Of a stretch of 64,000 nucleotides of DNA, positions 49,825 to 59,499 are shown piece by piece. Numbering within the stretch: position 1 is the stretch's first letter; each line of letters opens with the position of its first letter. Under the pieces are notes generated by a model, which worked only from the letters and a program-made list of their open reading frames with translations, did no database searches and was not told where the DNA came from. Source of the stretch: Streptomyces sp. NBC_01298. Lineage in GTDB: Bacteria; Actinomycetota; Actinomycetes; Streptomycetales; Streptomycetaceae. The translations under genes were made by a program, and so were the position numbers. The stretch covers positions 5,146,001-5,210,000 of the forward strand of contig NZ_CP108414.1 of NCBI RefSeq assembly GCF_035978755.1, read 5' to 3'.

Positions 49825-51419
49825 CCCGCCTCAAGAGTGCCGTCGACCCGCTCGCCCCCGAGCACGCGCAGGCCCGTACGGCCGCCCTGGAACGCCTCGC
49901 CGAGCTCGATGCCGCGCACACCACCGCCCTCGCCGGCGGCGGCGAGAAGTACACGGCCCGCCACAAGAGCCGCGGCAAGCTCCTCGCCCGCGAGCGCGTC
50001 GAGCTGCTCCTCGACCCGGACACCCCCTTCCTGGAGCTGTCCCCGCTCGCCGCCTGGGGCAGCGACTACCCGGTCGGCGCCTCCATGGTCACCGGCATCG
50101 GCACCGTCGAGGGCGTCCCGTGCCTGGTCACGGCCAACGACCCCACGGTCCGCGGCGGCGCCTCCAACCCCTGGACCCTGAAGAAGGCGCTCCGCGCCAA
50201 CGAGATCGCCCGCCAGAACCGGCTCCCCTGCATCAGCCTCGTAGAGTCCGGCGGCGCCGATCTCCCCTCCCAGAAGGAGATCTTCATCCCGGGCGGCGCC
50301 ATCTTCCGCGACCTCACCCGGCTCTCCGCCGACGGCGTCCCCACCATCGCCGTCGTCTTCGGCAACTCCACCGCCGGAGGCGCGTACATCCCCGGCATGT
50401 CCGACCACACCATCATGATCAAGGACCGCTCCAAGGTGTTCCTGGGCGGCCCGCCGCTCGTCAAGATGGCCACCGGCGAGGAGAGCGACGACGAGTCCCT
50501 CGGCGGAGCCGACATGCACGCCCGGACCTCCGGCCTCGCCGACTACTACGCCCTCGACGAGCACGACGCCATCCGCCAGGCCCGCCGCGTCGTCGCCCGC
50601 CTCAACCACCGCAAGGCCCAGGCCGATCCGCCGCGCGCCGAGGAACCCCTCCACGACCCGGAGGAACTCCTCGGGATCGTCCCGGCCGACCTGAAGACCC
50701 CCTTCGACCCCCGCGAGGTCATCGCCCGGATCGTCGACGCCTCCGATTTCGACGAGTTCAAGCCCCTCTACGGCACCAGCCTGGTCACCGGCTGGGCGAG
50801 CCTGCACGGCTACCCGGTCGGCATCCTCGCCAACGCCCAAGGGGTGCTCTTCAGCGCGGAATCGCAGAAGGCGGCCCAGTTCATCCAGCTCGCCAACCAG
50901 CGCGACATCCCGCTCCTCTTCCTCCACAACACCACCGGCTACATGGTCGGCAAGGAGTACGAGCAGGGCGGCATCATCAAGCACGGCTCGATGATGATCA
51001 ACGCGGTATCGAACTCGAAGGTCCCGCACCTCTCCGTCCTCATCGGCGCCAGCTACGGCGCCGGCCACTACGGCATGTGCGGCCGGGCCTACGAGCCCCG
51101 CTTCCTCTTCGCCTGGCCCAGCGCCAAGTCAGCCGTCATGGGCCCCGCCCAGCTCGCCGGCGTGCTCTCGATCGTGTCCCGCCAGTCCGCGGCCGCGAAG
51201 GGACAGCCCTACGACGAAGAGGCCGACGCCGGCATGCGCGCCTTCGTGGAGGCGCAGATCGAGTCCGAGTCCCTGCCGATGTTCCTGTCCGGACGGCTGT
51301 ACGACGACGGGGTCATCGACCCCCGCGACACCCGCACCGTCCTCGGCCTGTGCCTCTCGGCCGTCCACAACGCCCCCGTCGAGGGCGCCCGTGGCGGCTT
51401 CGGCGTCTTCCGGATGTGA
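49821..51419 (+). CDS. Acyl-CoA carboxylase beta subunit (methylcrotonyl/geranyl-CoA type)
   Basis: 532 residues from GTG 49821, which overlaps the AtuA stop (GTGA). Two crotonase-like carboxyltransferase halves: VESGGADLPSQKEIFIPGG, GNSTAGGAYIPGMSDH, then FLHNTTGYMVGKEYEQGGIIKHG and GASYGAGHYGMCGRAYEPRF. These residues are those of methylcrotonoyl-CoA/geranoyl-CoA carboxylases rather than propionyl-CoA enzymes. It accepts carboxybiotin from the alpha subunit and carboxylates a branched enoyl-CoA. The exact acyl-CoA is inferred. Confidence 0.92.
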
Positions 51420-51427
51420 GCCCGCAC

Positions 51428-53380
51428 ATGACTCTGACCACGCCCCGCCCCACGAACCTGACCTCCCTCCTGGTCGCCAACCGCGGCGAGATCGCGGTCC
51501 GCGTCTTCCGCACGGCCCGCGCCCTGGGCCTGGACACCGTCGCCGTCCACTCCGACCCGGACGCCGACGCCCTGCACGTCCGCGCGGCCGACGCGGCCGT
51601 CCGGCTGCCCGGCGCGGCCCCCGCCGACACCTACCTGCGCGGCGACCTGGTCATCGCGGCCGCCCTCGCGGCGGGCGCCGACGCCGTCCACCCCGGCTAC
51701 GGGTTCCTCTCCGAGAACGCCGACTTCGCCCGCGCCGTGCGCGCCGCCGGGCTCACCTGGGTCGGCCCGCCGCCCGCGGCCATGGAGGCCATGGCCTCCA
51801 AGACCCGGGCCAAGGAGCTGATGCGCGCCGCCGGGGTCCCGCTGCTCGACCCCGTCGACCCGCACGCCGCCACCACCGCCGACCTCCCGCTGCTCCTCAA
51901 GGCCGCCGCGGGCGGCGGCGGCCGCGGGATGCGGGTGGTCCGCGACCTCGACTCCCTCAAGGAGTCCCTCGAGGCCGCCTCCGCCGAGGCCCTGTCCGCC
52001 TTCGGCGACGGAGAGGTCTTCGCCGAGCCCTACGTGGAGCGCGGCCGCCACGTCGAGGTGCAGGTCCTCGCCGACTCCCACGGCACGGTGTGGGCGCTCG
52101 GCACCCGCGACTGCTCCCTCCAGCGGCGCCACCAGAAGGTCATCGAGGAAGCCCCCGCGCCCGGCCTCCCCGAGGCCCTGCGCACCACGCTCCACGAGGC
52201 CGCCGTGGCCGCCGCCCGCGCGGTCTCGTACGAGGGCGCGGGCACGGTGGAGTTCCTCGTCACCGCCGACGGCCGCCCGTACTTCCTGGAGATGAACACC
52301 CGCCTCCAGGTGGAACACCCGGTCACCGAAGCCGTCTTCGGCCTGGACCTCGTCGCCCTTCAGCTACGGATCGCCGAGGGCGCGGCCCTGCCCCTGGATC
52401 CCCCCACCCCCGCCGGACACGCCGTCGAGGCCCGCCTCTACGCCGAGGACCCGGCCGCCGACTGGCGTCCGCAGACCGGTGTCCTGCACACCCTCGACGT
52501 CCCCTCCACGGTCCGCGTGGACACTGGTTTCACCGACGGGGACACCGTCTCCGTCCACTACGACCCCATGCTGGCCAAGGTCGTCGCCCATGCCCCGACC
52601 CGCGCCGAGGCGGTCCGCGCCCTGGCCCACGCCCTCGCCGGAGCCCGGATCCACGGGCTGATCACCAACCGCGAGCTCCTCGTACGCTCCCTGCGGCACC
52701 CGGAGTTCGCGGCGGCCCGGCTCGACACCGGGTTCTACGAGCGCCACCTGCCCGCCCTCACCGAGGCCGCCCCGGACGACCGGGCCCCCGTGCTCAGTGC
52801 GCTCGCCGCCGCCCTCGCCGACTCCGCCCCCGAGCCGGACGCCCCGCTGGCCGGCCGCCTCGGCGGCTGGCGCAACCTCCGCTCGCAGCCGCAGAGCCGC
52901 CGGTACACGGCGGCCGGGACCGAGTACGAGGTCCGCTACCACCCCTCGCGCAGCGGTCCCCCGGAACTCCTCGACCACCCCGGTGTGCGGGTCCTGTCCG
53001 CCGCGCGGCACGCGGTGACCCTCGAAGTGGACGGTGTCCGGCGGCTGTTCCACGTGAAACAAAAATCGAACACGACCTACGTGGACTCCGTGCTCGGCTC
53101 CCGCGCCCTGACCCCGGTCCCCCGCTTCGAGGACCCCCAGGACCGCACCGAACCGGGCTCCCTGCTCGCCCCCATGCCCGGCACCGTGGTCCGGGTCGCC
53201 GAGGGCCTCGCCCCCGGCAGCCCCGTCACCGCCGGGCAGCCCCTGCTCTGGCTGGAGGCCATGAAGATGGAGCACCGCATCCTCGCGCCCGCCTCCGGCA
53301 CGCTCACCGCGCTCCACGCCGTCACCGGCCAACAGGTCGAATTCGGCGCCCTGCTCGCCGTAGTCCAGGAGGAAGCATGA
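51428..53380 (+). CDS. Acyl-CoA carboxylase alpha subunit (biotin carboxylase/BCCP)
   Basis: 650 residues from ATG 51428, 8 bases after the beta stop. The N-terminus is SLLVANRGEIAVRVF. The ATP-grasp loop is KAAAGGGGRGMRVV, with FLEMNTRLQVEHPVTE for metal and substrate binding. The C-terminal biotinyl site is EAMKMEH at about 608-614. It loads CO2 on biotin for the beta subunit. The segment around FHVKQKSNTTYVDSV, between the carboxylase and biotin domains, is less GC-rich than its surroundings. Confidence 0.94.
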   Translation: MTLTTPRPTNLTSLLVANRGEIAVRVFRTARALGLDTVAVHSDPDADALHVRAADAAVRLPGAAPADTYLRGDLVIAAALAAGADAVHPGYGFLSENADFARAVRAAGLTWVGPPPAAMEAMASKTRAKELMRAAGVPLLDPVDPHAATTADLPLLLKAAAGGGGRGMRVVRDLDSLKESLEAASAEALSAFGDGEVFAEPYVERGRHVEVQVLADSHGTVWALGTRDCSLQRRHQKVIEEAPAPGLPEALRTTLHEAAVAAARAVSYEGAGTVEFLVTADGRPYFLEMNTRLQVEHPVTEAVFGLDLVALQLRIAEGAALPLDPPTPAGHAVEARLYAEDPAADWRPQTGVLHTLDVPSTVRVDTGFTDGDTVSVHYDPMLAKVVAHAPTRAEAVRALAHALAGARIHGLITNRELLVRSLRHPEFAAARLDTGFYERHLPALTEAAPDDRAPVLSALAAALADSAPEPDAPLAGRLGGWRNLRSQPQSRRYTAAGTEYEVRYHPSRSGPPELLDHPGVRVLSAARHAVTLEVDGVRRLFHVKQKSNTTYVDSVLGSRALTPVPRFEDPQDRTEPGSLLAPMPGTVVRVAEGLAPGSPVTAGQPLLWLEAMKMEHRILAPASGTLTALHAVTGQQVEFGALLAVVQEEA

Positions 53381-54567
53381 GCTCCACCCAAGGCACCACG
53401 ACGCTCGGCACCACGACTCTCGAAACTGAAGAACACCGGGCCCTGCGCGCGGCGGTCGCCGCCCTCGGCCGCAAGTACGGGCGCGAGTACCTCGCACGCA
53501 TCGCCCGGGAGGGCGGCCACCCCGACGAACTGTGGGCGGACGCCGCGAAACTGGGCTATCTCGGAGTCAACCTCCCCGAGGAGTACGGCGGCGGAGGCGG
53601 CGGCATCGCCGAACTCTCCATCGTGCTCGAGGAACTCGGCGCCGCCGGCTGCCCGCTCCTCATGATGGTCGTCTCGCCCGCCATCTGCGGCACGGTCATC
53701 GCCCGCTTCGGCACCGAGGACCAGAAGCGGGCCTGGCTCCCCGGCCTCGCCGACGGCACCCGGACCATGGCCTTCGGCATCACCGAACCCGACGCCGGCT
53801 CCAACTCCCACCGCATCACCACCACCGCCCGCCGTGACGGCGACGACTGGCTCCTCACCGGCCGCAAGGTCTTCATCTCCGGCGTGGACATCGCCGACGC
53901 CACCCTCATCGTGGGCCGCACGGAAGACGCCAGGACGGGCAGCCTCAAGCCCTGCCTGTTCATCGTGCCCCGCGAGGCACCCGGTTTCAGGTACACCCCC
54001 ATCGACATGGAACTCCAGGCGGCGGAGAAGCAGTTCGAGCTGGTCCTGGACGACGTGCGCCTCCCCTCCTCCGCGCTGGTCGGCGACGAGGACGCGGGCC
54101 TGCTCCAGCTCTTCGCGGGCCTCAACCCCGAGCGCGTGATGACCGCCGCCTTCGCGATCGGCATGGGCCGCTACGCCCTCGCCCGGGCCGTCGACTACGC
54201 GAAGACCCGCCAGGTCTGGAAGGCCCCCATCGGCGCCCACCAGGCCATCGCACACCCCCTGGCGGCCGCCCACATCGACCTCGAACTGGCCCGCCTGATG
54301 ATGCAGAAGGCGGCCCACCTGTACGACGCCGGGGAGGACATGGCCGCGGGGGAGGCCGCGAACATGGCGAAGTACGCGGCGGGGGAGGCGTGCGTCCGGG
54401 CGGTGGACCAGTCCGTCCACACCCTGGGCGGCAACGGCCTCACCCGCGAGTACGGCCTCGCGGCCCTCATCGTCGCCTCCCGGGTGGCCCGAATAGCTCC
54501 GGTCAGCCGCGAGATGATCCTCAACTTCATCTCCCACCAAACCCTGGGCCTCCCCAAGTCCTACTAG
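53377..54567 (+). CDS. Acyl-CoA dehydrogenase
   Basis: 396 residues from ATG 53377, overlapping the alpha stop (ATGA), with AGGAGGAAG upstream. Family motifs are AFGITEPDAGSNSHRITTTA, GRKVFISGVD, and GGNGLTREYGLAALI near the end. The FAD enzyme dehydrogenates acyl-CoA at the alpha-beta bond. In the pathway it would supply the enoyl-CoA before carboxylation. The chain-length or branch preference is not readable from the sequence. Confidence 0.92.
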   Translation: MSSTQGTTTLGTTTLETEEHRALRAAVAALGRKYGREYLARIAREGGHPDELWADAAKLGYLGVNLPEEYGGGGGGIAELSIVLEELGAAGCPLLMMVVSPAICGTVIARFGTEDQKRAWLPGLADGTRTMAFGITEPDAGSNSHRITTTARRDGDDWLLTGRKVFISGVDIADATLIVGRTEDARTGSLKPCLFIVPREAPGFRYTPIDMELQAAEKQFELVLDDVRLPSSALVGDEDAGLLQLFAGLNPERVMTAAFAIGMGRYALARAVDYAKTRQVWKAPIGAHQAIAHPLAAAHIDLELARLMMQKAAHLYDAGEDMAAGEAANMAKYAAGEACVRAVDQSVHTLGGNGLTREYGLAALIVASRVARIAPVSREMILNFISHQTLGLPKSY

Positions 54568-54903
54568 CCCCTTTTGACGCGCCGCTCGCGCGGTGCGGCC
54601 CTGGCGGGCCTTACCGGCTTCGCCCCGCTGCGCCGGACTCCGTCCGGCGGTGGCCGGGCGGGGTGCACGCCACCGCCGTCCCGGCACGGGGCCGGTGGGC
54701 GGGTAGGGGAACTCCGCCCCGCGCAGCGGCACGCGCACAGCCGGGCTCCGGCGGAGGGTGCGGCCCCGCGCAGCGGCAAGGGGAGCTGCGGGGGGCTTCG
54801 CCCCGCGGGGCCCGAGCCAGCCCAGCCGAGCCCGCCGCAGGCGGCCCGCATACCCTCCCCGGAGGGGATCCCGACCGAGCCGACCACCCCCTCCGGAGGA
54901 GAC
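54568..54903. other. 336-base repeat-rich gap inside the operon
   Basis: Between acyl-CoA dehydrogenase and enoyl-CoA hydratase. It contains several short inverted or direct words: CGGCTTCGCCCCGC, GCGGGGGGCTTCGCCCCGCGG and a CCCCTCCGGAGGAGA site that supplies the next ribosome site. No gene is visible. It looks like dispersed-repeat accumulation. Confidence 0.6.
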
Positions 54904-55659
54904 ATGCCCCCACTGGTCCACGCCGCGCGAACGCCCGGCCTCACCACCCTCACCCTCGACTCCCCGGCCAACCGCAACGCCCTCTCCGCCCCCCTGGTCC
55001 AGGAACTCCGCACGGCCCTCGCCACCGCGGCGGCGGACGGGTCCACCCGGGCCGTCGTCCTCACCCACACCGGCACCACCTTCTGCGCCGGCGCCGACCT
55101 CAAGTCCCCCTGCGACCCGGCGGACTTCCTGGCGCTGCTCCGGGAGATCGCGGAGCTCCCCGTGCCGGTCGTCGCCCGCGTCACCGGCCACGTCCGCGCG
55201 GGCGGCCTCGGCCTGCTCGGCGTCTGCGACATCGCCGCCGCCGGGCCGGCGTCCACGTACGCCTTCACGGAGACGCACCTCGGTGTCGTCCCGGCCGTGA
55301 TCTCCGCGCCCCTGCTCCCGCGCCTGGACCCCCGCGCCGCCGCCCGGTACCTGCTGACCGCCGAGGTCTTCGACTCCGCCGAAGCCACCCGCATCGGCCT
55401 GCTCACCCTCCACGGCACGGACGCCACCGACGCCGAGGGCCTCGACAAGGTGCTGGCCCCCGTCCTGGACGGCCTCCTCAAGGCCGGCCCCGAGGCCCTG
55501 GCCGCGACGAAACGGCTGGTCACCGCCCCGGTACGGGCCGCCCTGGAGCGGGACGGCGCCGCCCTCGCCGAGCTGTCGGCCCGGCACTTCGCCTCCGCCG
55601 AGGCCCGCGAGGGCATCAGCGCCCGCTTCGAGCGACGGGAGCCGTCGTGGCTGCGGTGA
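54904..55659 (+). CDS. Enoyl-CoA hydratase/isomerase family protein
   Basis: 251 residues from ATG 54904, with CCGGAGGAGA upstream. Crotonase motifs are HTGTTFCAGADLKSP and GHVRAGGLGLLGVCDIAAAG (oxyanion-hole glycines), then ETHLGVVPAVISAPL. It would hydrate the carboxylated or unsaturated acyl-CoA, like AtuE or LiuC. Note His/Arg before AGG in GHVRAGGLG. It is last but one in the operon. Confidence 0.9.
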   Translation: MPPLVHAARTPGLTTLTLDSPANRNALSAPLVQELRTALATAAADGSTRAVVLTHTGTTFCAGADLKSPCDPADFLALLREIAELPVPVVARVTGHVRAGGLGLLGVCDIAAAGPASTYAFTETHLGVVPAVISAPLLPRLDPRAAARYLLTAEVFDSAEATRIGLLTLHGTDATDAEGLDKVLAPVLDGLLKAGPEALAATKRLVTAPVRAALERDGAALAELSARHFASAEAREGISARFERREPSWLR

Positions 55660-56249
55660 CCACGGAGAGCGGGCCCAAGCAGGCCCGCAGCCGCGTGACC
55701 CGCCGCCACCTCCTGGAGGCTGCCGTCTCCTGCCTCGCCGAACAGGGCTGGGCCGGCTCCACCGTCGCCGTGGTCGCGGAGCGCGCGGGCGTCTCGCGCG
55801 GAGCGGCCCAGCACCACTTCCGCACCCGCGAGGAGCTGTTCACGGCGGCCGTCGAGTACATCGCCGAGGTGCGCTCCACCGCCCTGCTGGACCTGTTCCC
55901 GCAGGGCGGCGCCGCCGCGGCCCGCGCCGATGTGGTCGGGGCGCTCATCGACCTGTACACCGGCCCGATGTTCCGCGCGGCGCTCCAGCTGTGGGTCGCG
56001 GCCTCCCACGAGGAGCAGCTGCGGCCCCGCGTGGTCGAGCTGGAGGCCCGCGTGGGCCGCGAGACCCACCGCATGGCCGTGAAACTGCTGGGCGCGGACG
56101 AGTCCGTACCCGGCGTACGGGAGACCGTGCAGGGCCTGCTCGACATGGCCCGCGGCCTGGGCCTGGCCAACGTCCTCACCGACGACACCGCCCGCCGCGC
56201 GCGGGTGGTCGCCCAGTGGGCCCGCATCCTCGACTCCGAACTGGGCTGA
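55647..56249 (+). CDS. TetR family regulator of the acyl-CoA operon
   Basis: 200 residues from GTG 55647 (a GTG at 55656 would give GTGA overlap with the hydratase stop). The N-terminal HTH: LLEAAVSCLAEQGWAGSTVAVVAERAGVSRGAAQHHFRTREELFTAAVEYI, typical TetR. The C-terminal ~120 residues are the ligand domain. Being last in the operon, it probably senses an acyl-CoA intermediate and represses the promoter in front of 46727 through the palindrome there. Confidence 0.85.
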   Translation: MAAVTTESGPKQARSRVTRRHLLEAAVSCLAEQGWAGSTVAVVAERAGVSRGAAQHHFRTREELFTAAVEYIAEVRSTALLDLFPQGGAAAARADVVGALIDLYTGPMFRAALQLWVAASHEEQLRPRVVELEARVGRETHRMAVKLLGADESVPGVRETVQGLLDMARGLGLANVLTDDTARRARVVAQWARILDSELG

Positions 56250-56256
56250 CGGCACG

Positions 56257-56295
56257 CGAAGGGCGCCGCACCCCGAGGGGATGCGGCGCCCTTCG
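56257..56295. terminator. Bidirectional terminator, TetR / citrate synthase
   Basis: A 14-bp stem (CGAAGGGCGCCGCA, 56257-56270, with 56282-56295) containing a short inner CCCC/GGGG pairing, 7 bases after the TetR stop and between converging genes. Confidence 0.85.
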
Positions 56296-56339
56296 TCACG
56301 GCGGCGGCCCTGTGCGGGGGCAGCCGGCGGCCGATGCGA

Positions 56340-57446
56340 TCAGGCGGTGGAGGCGATGTCCTCGAAGCCCGCGATCTCGCGCGGGTTGCGCACGCCCGGC
56401 CCGGTGTAGCGGGCCGAGGGGCGGACCAGGCGGCCCGTGCGCTTCTGCTCCAGGATGTGCGCGGACCAGCCGGCGGTACGGGCACACGTGAACATCGAGG
56501 TGAACATGTGCGCCGGGACCTCCGCGAAGTCCAGCATGATCGCGGCCCAGAACTCCACGTTCGTCGCGAGCACCCGGTCGGGACGGCGTGCGTGCAGCTC
56601 CTCCAGGGCGGCCTTCTCCAGCGCGGCGGCCACCTCGTAGCGAGGGGCGTCCAGCTCCTTGGCCGTACGCCGCAGCACGCGGGCGCGCGGGTCCTCGGCG
56701 CGGTAGACGCGGTGGCCGAAGCCCATCAGCCGCTCGCCCTTGTCCAGGGCCTTCTTCACGTACGCCACGGCGTCGCCGGTGCGCTCGATCTCCTCGATCA
56801 TGCCGAGGACGCGCGAGGGCGCCCCGCCGTGCAGCGGGCCGGACATGGCGCCCACCGCCCCGGACAGCGCGGCCGCGACATCGGCACCCGTCGAGGCGAT
56901 GACGCGCGCGGTGAAGGTCGAGGCGTTCATGCCGTGCTCGGCGGCCGAGGTCCAGTAGGCGTCGACGGCCTTGACGTGGCGCGGGTCGGGCTCGCCGCGC
57001 CAGCGGATCATGAACCGCTCGACCACGGACTCGGCCTTGTCGATCTCGCTCTGCGGGACCATCGGCCGTCCCTGGCCGCGCGCGGACTGGGCGACGTACG
57101 ACAGCGCCATCACGGCGGCCCGCGCCAGATCGTCACGAGCGGTCTGCTCATCAATATCAAGCAGCGGTTTCAGACCCCACACGGGGGCGAGCATCGCGAG
57201 CGCGGACTGCACGTCGACCCGGATGTCACCGGAGTGCACCGGGATCGGGAAGGGCTCGGCGGCCGGCAGGCCGGGGTTGAAGGCACCGTCGACCAGCAGG
57301 CCCCATACGTTCCCGAAGGAGACGTGGCCCACGAGGTCTTCGATGTCTACGCCCCGGTAGCGCAGCGACCCACCCTCCTTGTCGGGTTCGGCGATCTCCG
57401 TTTCGAACGCGACGACTCCCTCGAGACCGGGTACGAAGTCGGACAT
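56340..57446 (-). CDS. Citrate synthase 2
   Basis: 368 residues from ATG 57446, with GAGGAG upstream. GPLHGGAPS carries the catalytic His, [14 protein letters not shown] another, and [10 protein letters not shown] the acidic residue, here Glu rather than the Asp of the classical enzyme (conservative change). Type: short gram-positive citrate synthase, second copy common in Streptomyces, possibly a 2-methylcitrate synthase. It is divergent from pdxH across 207 bases. Confidence 0.9.
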   Translation of the reverse strand: MSDFVPGLEGVVAFETEIAEPDKEGGSLRYRGVDIEDLVGHVSFGNVWGLLVDGAFNPGLPAAEPFPIPVHSGDIRVDVQSALAMLAPVWGLKPLLDIDEQTARDDLARAAVMALSYVAQSARGQGRPMVPQSEIDKAESVVERFMIRWRGEPDPRHVKAVDAYWTSAAEHGMNASTFTARVIASTGADVAAALSGAVGAMSGPLHGGAPSRVLGMIEEIERTGDAVAYVKKALDKGERLMGFGHRVYRAEDPRARVLRRTAKELDAPRYEVAAALEKAALEELHARRPDRVLATNVEFWAAIMLDFAEVPAHMFTSMFTCARTAGWSAHILEQKRTGRLVRPSARYTGPGVRNPREIAGFEDIASTA

Positions 57447-57653
57447 CAGGCGGCTCCTCAAATAGTGCGAACACGCGCGGCTCCCGGCGTGATTCGCGGT
57501 CCGGCGCGGTCATCCCCGTTGATGCCCGGCACGGCCGATGGTCATCCGTTCGGGACCGTCGGACCGGCCCCAAGATTTTGTCCGTTCCGCTTGGCGCGGG
57601 GAAGCGTGACATACGGCACAGTCGCGGACGCCCCGCTGCGGCAGGATGGCCGC

Positions 57654-58307
57654 GTGACCGATGAGCACCTTGATCCTGCCGACATGCGCAAGCAGTACCG
57701 CTCCCAGCTCGTCGCCGAGGAGAGCCTCGCCGACGACCCGATGGGCCAGTTCGCGCGCTGGTTCCGGGACGCCGCGGAGGCGAACGTCTTCGAACCCAAC
57801 GCGATGGTCGTCGCGAGCGCAACCCCCGACGGCCGGCCCAGCTCGCGCACGGTCCTGTTGAAGCGGTTCGACGACCGCGGCTTCGTCTTCTTCACGAACT
57901 ACGACTCCCGCAAGGGGCGCGAACTGGCCGCCAACCCCTTTGTCTCCCTGCTCTTCCCCTGGCACCCGATCGCCCGCCAGGTCATCGTCACCGGCACGGC
58001 CTCGCGCATCGGCCGCGACGAGACGGCCGCGTACTTCCGCTCCCGCCCCCACGGCTCCCAGCTGGGCGCCTGGGCCAGCGAACAGTCCACGGTGATCGCC
58101 TCCCGCGAGGAGCTGGACCGCCGCTACGCGGAGCTGGAGGCCCGCTACCCGGAGGGCGAGCAGGTTCCCGTTCCCCCGCAGTGGGGCGGCATCCGCGTGG
58201 TCCCCGACGCGGTGGAATTCTGGCAGGGCCACGAGAACCGCCTCCACGACCGCCTCCGCTACGTCCTGGAGGCCGGCACCTGGCGCGTGGAACGCCTCTG
58301 CCCGTGA
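57654..58307 (+). CDS. pdxH: Pyridoxamine 5'-phosphate oxidase
   Basis: 217 residues from GTG 57654, with AGGATGG upstream. FMN/PLP motifs: [53 protein letters not shown] and the end [14 protein letters not shown]. It oxidises PNP or PMP to PLP with FMN and O2. Citrate synthase 2 and pdxH are divergent, a pair I recall from Streptomyces coelicolor. Confidence 0.95.
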   Translation: MTDEHLDPADMRKQYRSQLVAEESLADDPMGQFARWFRDAAEANVFEPNAMVVASATPDGRPSSRTVLLKRFDDRGFVFFTNYDSRKGRELAANPFVSLLFPWHPIARQVIVTGTASRIGRDETAAYFRSRPHGSQLGAWASEQSTVIASREELDRRYAELEARYPEGEQVPVPPQWGGIRVVPDAVEFWQGHENRLHDRLRYVLEAGTWRVERLCP

Positions 58308-58333
58308 CCCCGTAGGGGGCTGAAAACGCAGGC

Positions 58334-58403
58334 GACCCGCGAGCTCGGGTTTCCCCCCTGCAGTGGGGGAAGCCGGCCGGACGTACCGGCGAGCTCGCGG
58401 GTC
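58334..58403. promoter_or_regulatory. Branched hairpin with 14-bp closing stem
   Basis: GACCCGCGAGCTCG (58334-58347) pairs with CGAGCTCGCGGGTC (58390-58403). Within the 42-base loop, TTCCCC/GGGGAA and CCGG-ACGTA-CCGG can form two more hairpins, giving a three-way junction. It may terminate pdxH (stop at 58307) or the leftward RNA. Confidence 0.6.
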
Positions 58404-58474
58404 GGGTGACTGCTTGGGATTGGCGCCGGCGACTCCGCCGGGCACCGCACTGGGTGCGTGCGACAACGGGCGCT

Positions 58475-58513
58475 TTAGCCCGCAGCCACCTCACGCGTCC
58501 GGTTTCCGTACAT
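58475..58513 (-). CDS. 12-codon leader-type ORF
   Basis: ATG at 58513 preceded by AGGAGGTGG with 10 bases between GGAGGT and ATG. It encodes MYGNRTREVAAG and stops at TAA 58475-58477. The stop is close to a CGGGC-TAAAGC-GCCCG hairpin. Possible leader peptide or chance. Confidence 0.35.
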   Translation of the reverse strand: MYGNRTREVAAG

Positions 58514-58676
58514 TGCGGCAACCACCTCCTCTCCGTGTACCGCCACTGTAGGCACCGCCGCGGAGCGCGCTCAACCGAATTTCGGGGGCGAATCCGTAGC
58601 TGTATCCGTCCGCTCTCCGGAGCAGCGCCACATTCCGGTGGGAGACATCAAACCGGCAGGTCAGCGTGGCGATTCG

Positions 58677-59414
58677 ATGCTGGCCACTCGTCCGGACCGC
58701 GATCCGGCCCACCCAGGTACCGACCCACTTCCCCCGGGGAACCACGGCGCGCACGAGGTCGCCGGTGGCGTAACCGTTCAGGATCTTCGCGCGTGGCCGA
58801 CCAGGGCGGGATCGGGATCGGGGGCGTATCTGTGGACGGGGATCGTCTGGGTCTGGGGGTGCTACCAGTCGGCCGCCGCCGACCGCCTGCCGCTCTGGTG
58901 GAGGGTGGCGCTGCCGGTTCTGACGGGCCTGTTCATCGTGTTCGTCGCGTACGCCCGGCCGCGCCGGTTCACCGTTCTCGACGAGCGGGGGATCGCCGTA
59001 CGGAACTTCCTGCGGGTGCGGCGGCTGCGGTGGGCGGAGCTGTACGACATCCGGGCCGAGGTCCTGGACGGGCAGGCGGCCAGGTTGGGCGGGCTCACGG
59101 TCCAGGCGTACGCCTACCGCGCCGACGGCAAGCGGTTGGTGCTGCCGTGCCTCGACGACCGGGAGCAGCCGGCAGTGCGCCGGGAAGCGACCCGGATTCG
59201 GATGGTGTGGACGGAGCTCCGCGGGCCGCAGTGGCGGCTGGACCCCCAGGCTGAGTCCCGCATCGCCCGGGACGCCGCGCGCCGGGAGCGCCGGTGGGCG
59301 GGCGCCCGGTGGGAACGTTCCTTGGGGGCGCCGTCCTGGTCGTCTCCGTCATCGTGCTCTGCGCGGGGTTCTTCGGCTGACCGGGCGCCGCAGGTCCCGG
59401 ACATACCGGGATGA
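58677..59414 (+). CDS. PH-domain membrane protein, probable C-terminal frameshift
   Basis: About 245 residues from ATG 58677 (start uncertain; GTG 58638 is an alternative). Two helices (AYLWTGIVWVWGCY and LWWRVALPVLTGLFIVFVAYA) precede a bacterial PH-like domain (RPRRFTVLDERGIAVRNFLRVRRLRW). The frame loses its last helix at the G-run 59324-59328: one extra G would read LGGAVLVVSVIVLCAGFFG and stop at 59380. As it stands the tail is unrelated Ser/Arg-rich sequence. Either sequencing error or a real mutation. Confidence 0.65.
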   Translation: MLATRPDRDPAHPGTDPLPPGNHGAHEVAGGVTVQDLRAWPTRAGSGSGAYLWTGIVWVWGCYQSAAADRLPLWWRVALPVLTGLFIVFVAYARPRRFTVLDERGIAVRNFLRVRRLRWAELYDIRAEVLDGQAARLGGLTVQAYAYRADGKRLVLPCLDDREQPAVRREATRIRMVWTELRGPQWRLDPQAESRIARDAARRERRWAGARWERSLGAPSWSSPSSCSARGSSADRAPQVPDIPG

Positions 59415-59499
59415 TTGCGGGAAGTGGGTGTGGGCTGCGTCACGTTCGAGTTGAATGCTGTGACGTGCCGCACATGTGAACACCTGCAGGGGGTGCCAG

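Larger units (their letters stand above)
58320..58538 (-). ncRNA. Candidate leftward small RNA
   Basis: A promoter-like pair on the minus strand (TTGAGC at 58569-58574, TACAGT at 58545-58550, 18-base spacer) would start a transcript near 58538. It would contain a strong AGGAGG site, a 12-codon ORF, several hairpins and end after the 14-bp stem at 58334-58403, followed by GCGTTTTC. All is prediction from sequence; no RNA is known to me here. Confidence 0.4.
58308..58676. other. Intergenic region pdxH / PH protein
   Basis: 369 bases. It holds the leftward promoter/RNA candidate and the branched hairpin described below, but no long gene. Confidence 0.6.

Noticed and set aside
58259..58450. 63-residue leftward frame over the branched hairpin
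   Set aside because: It uses the GC shadow of pdxH and the hairpin and has no ribosome site.
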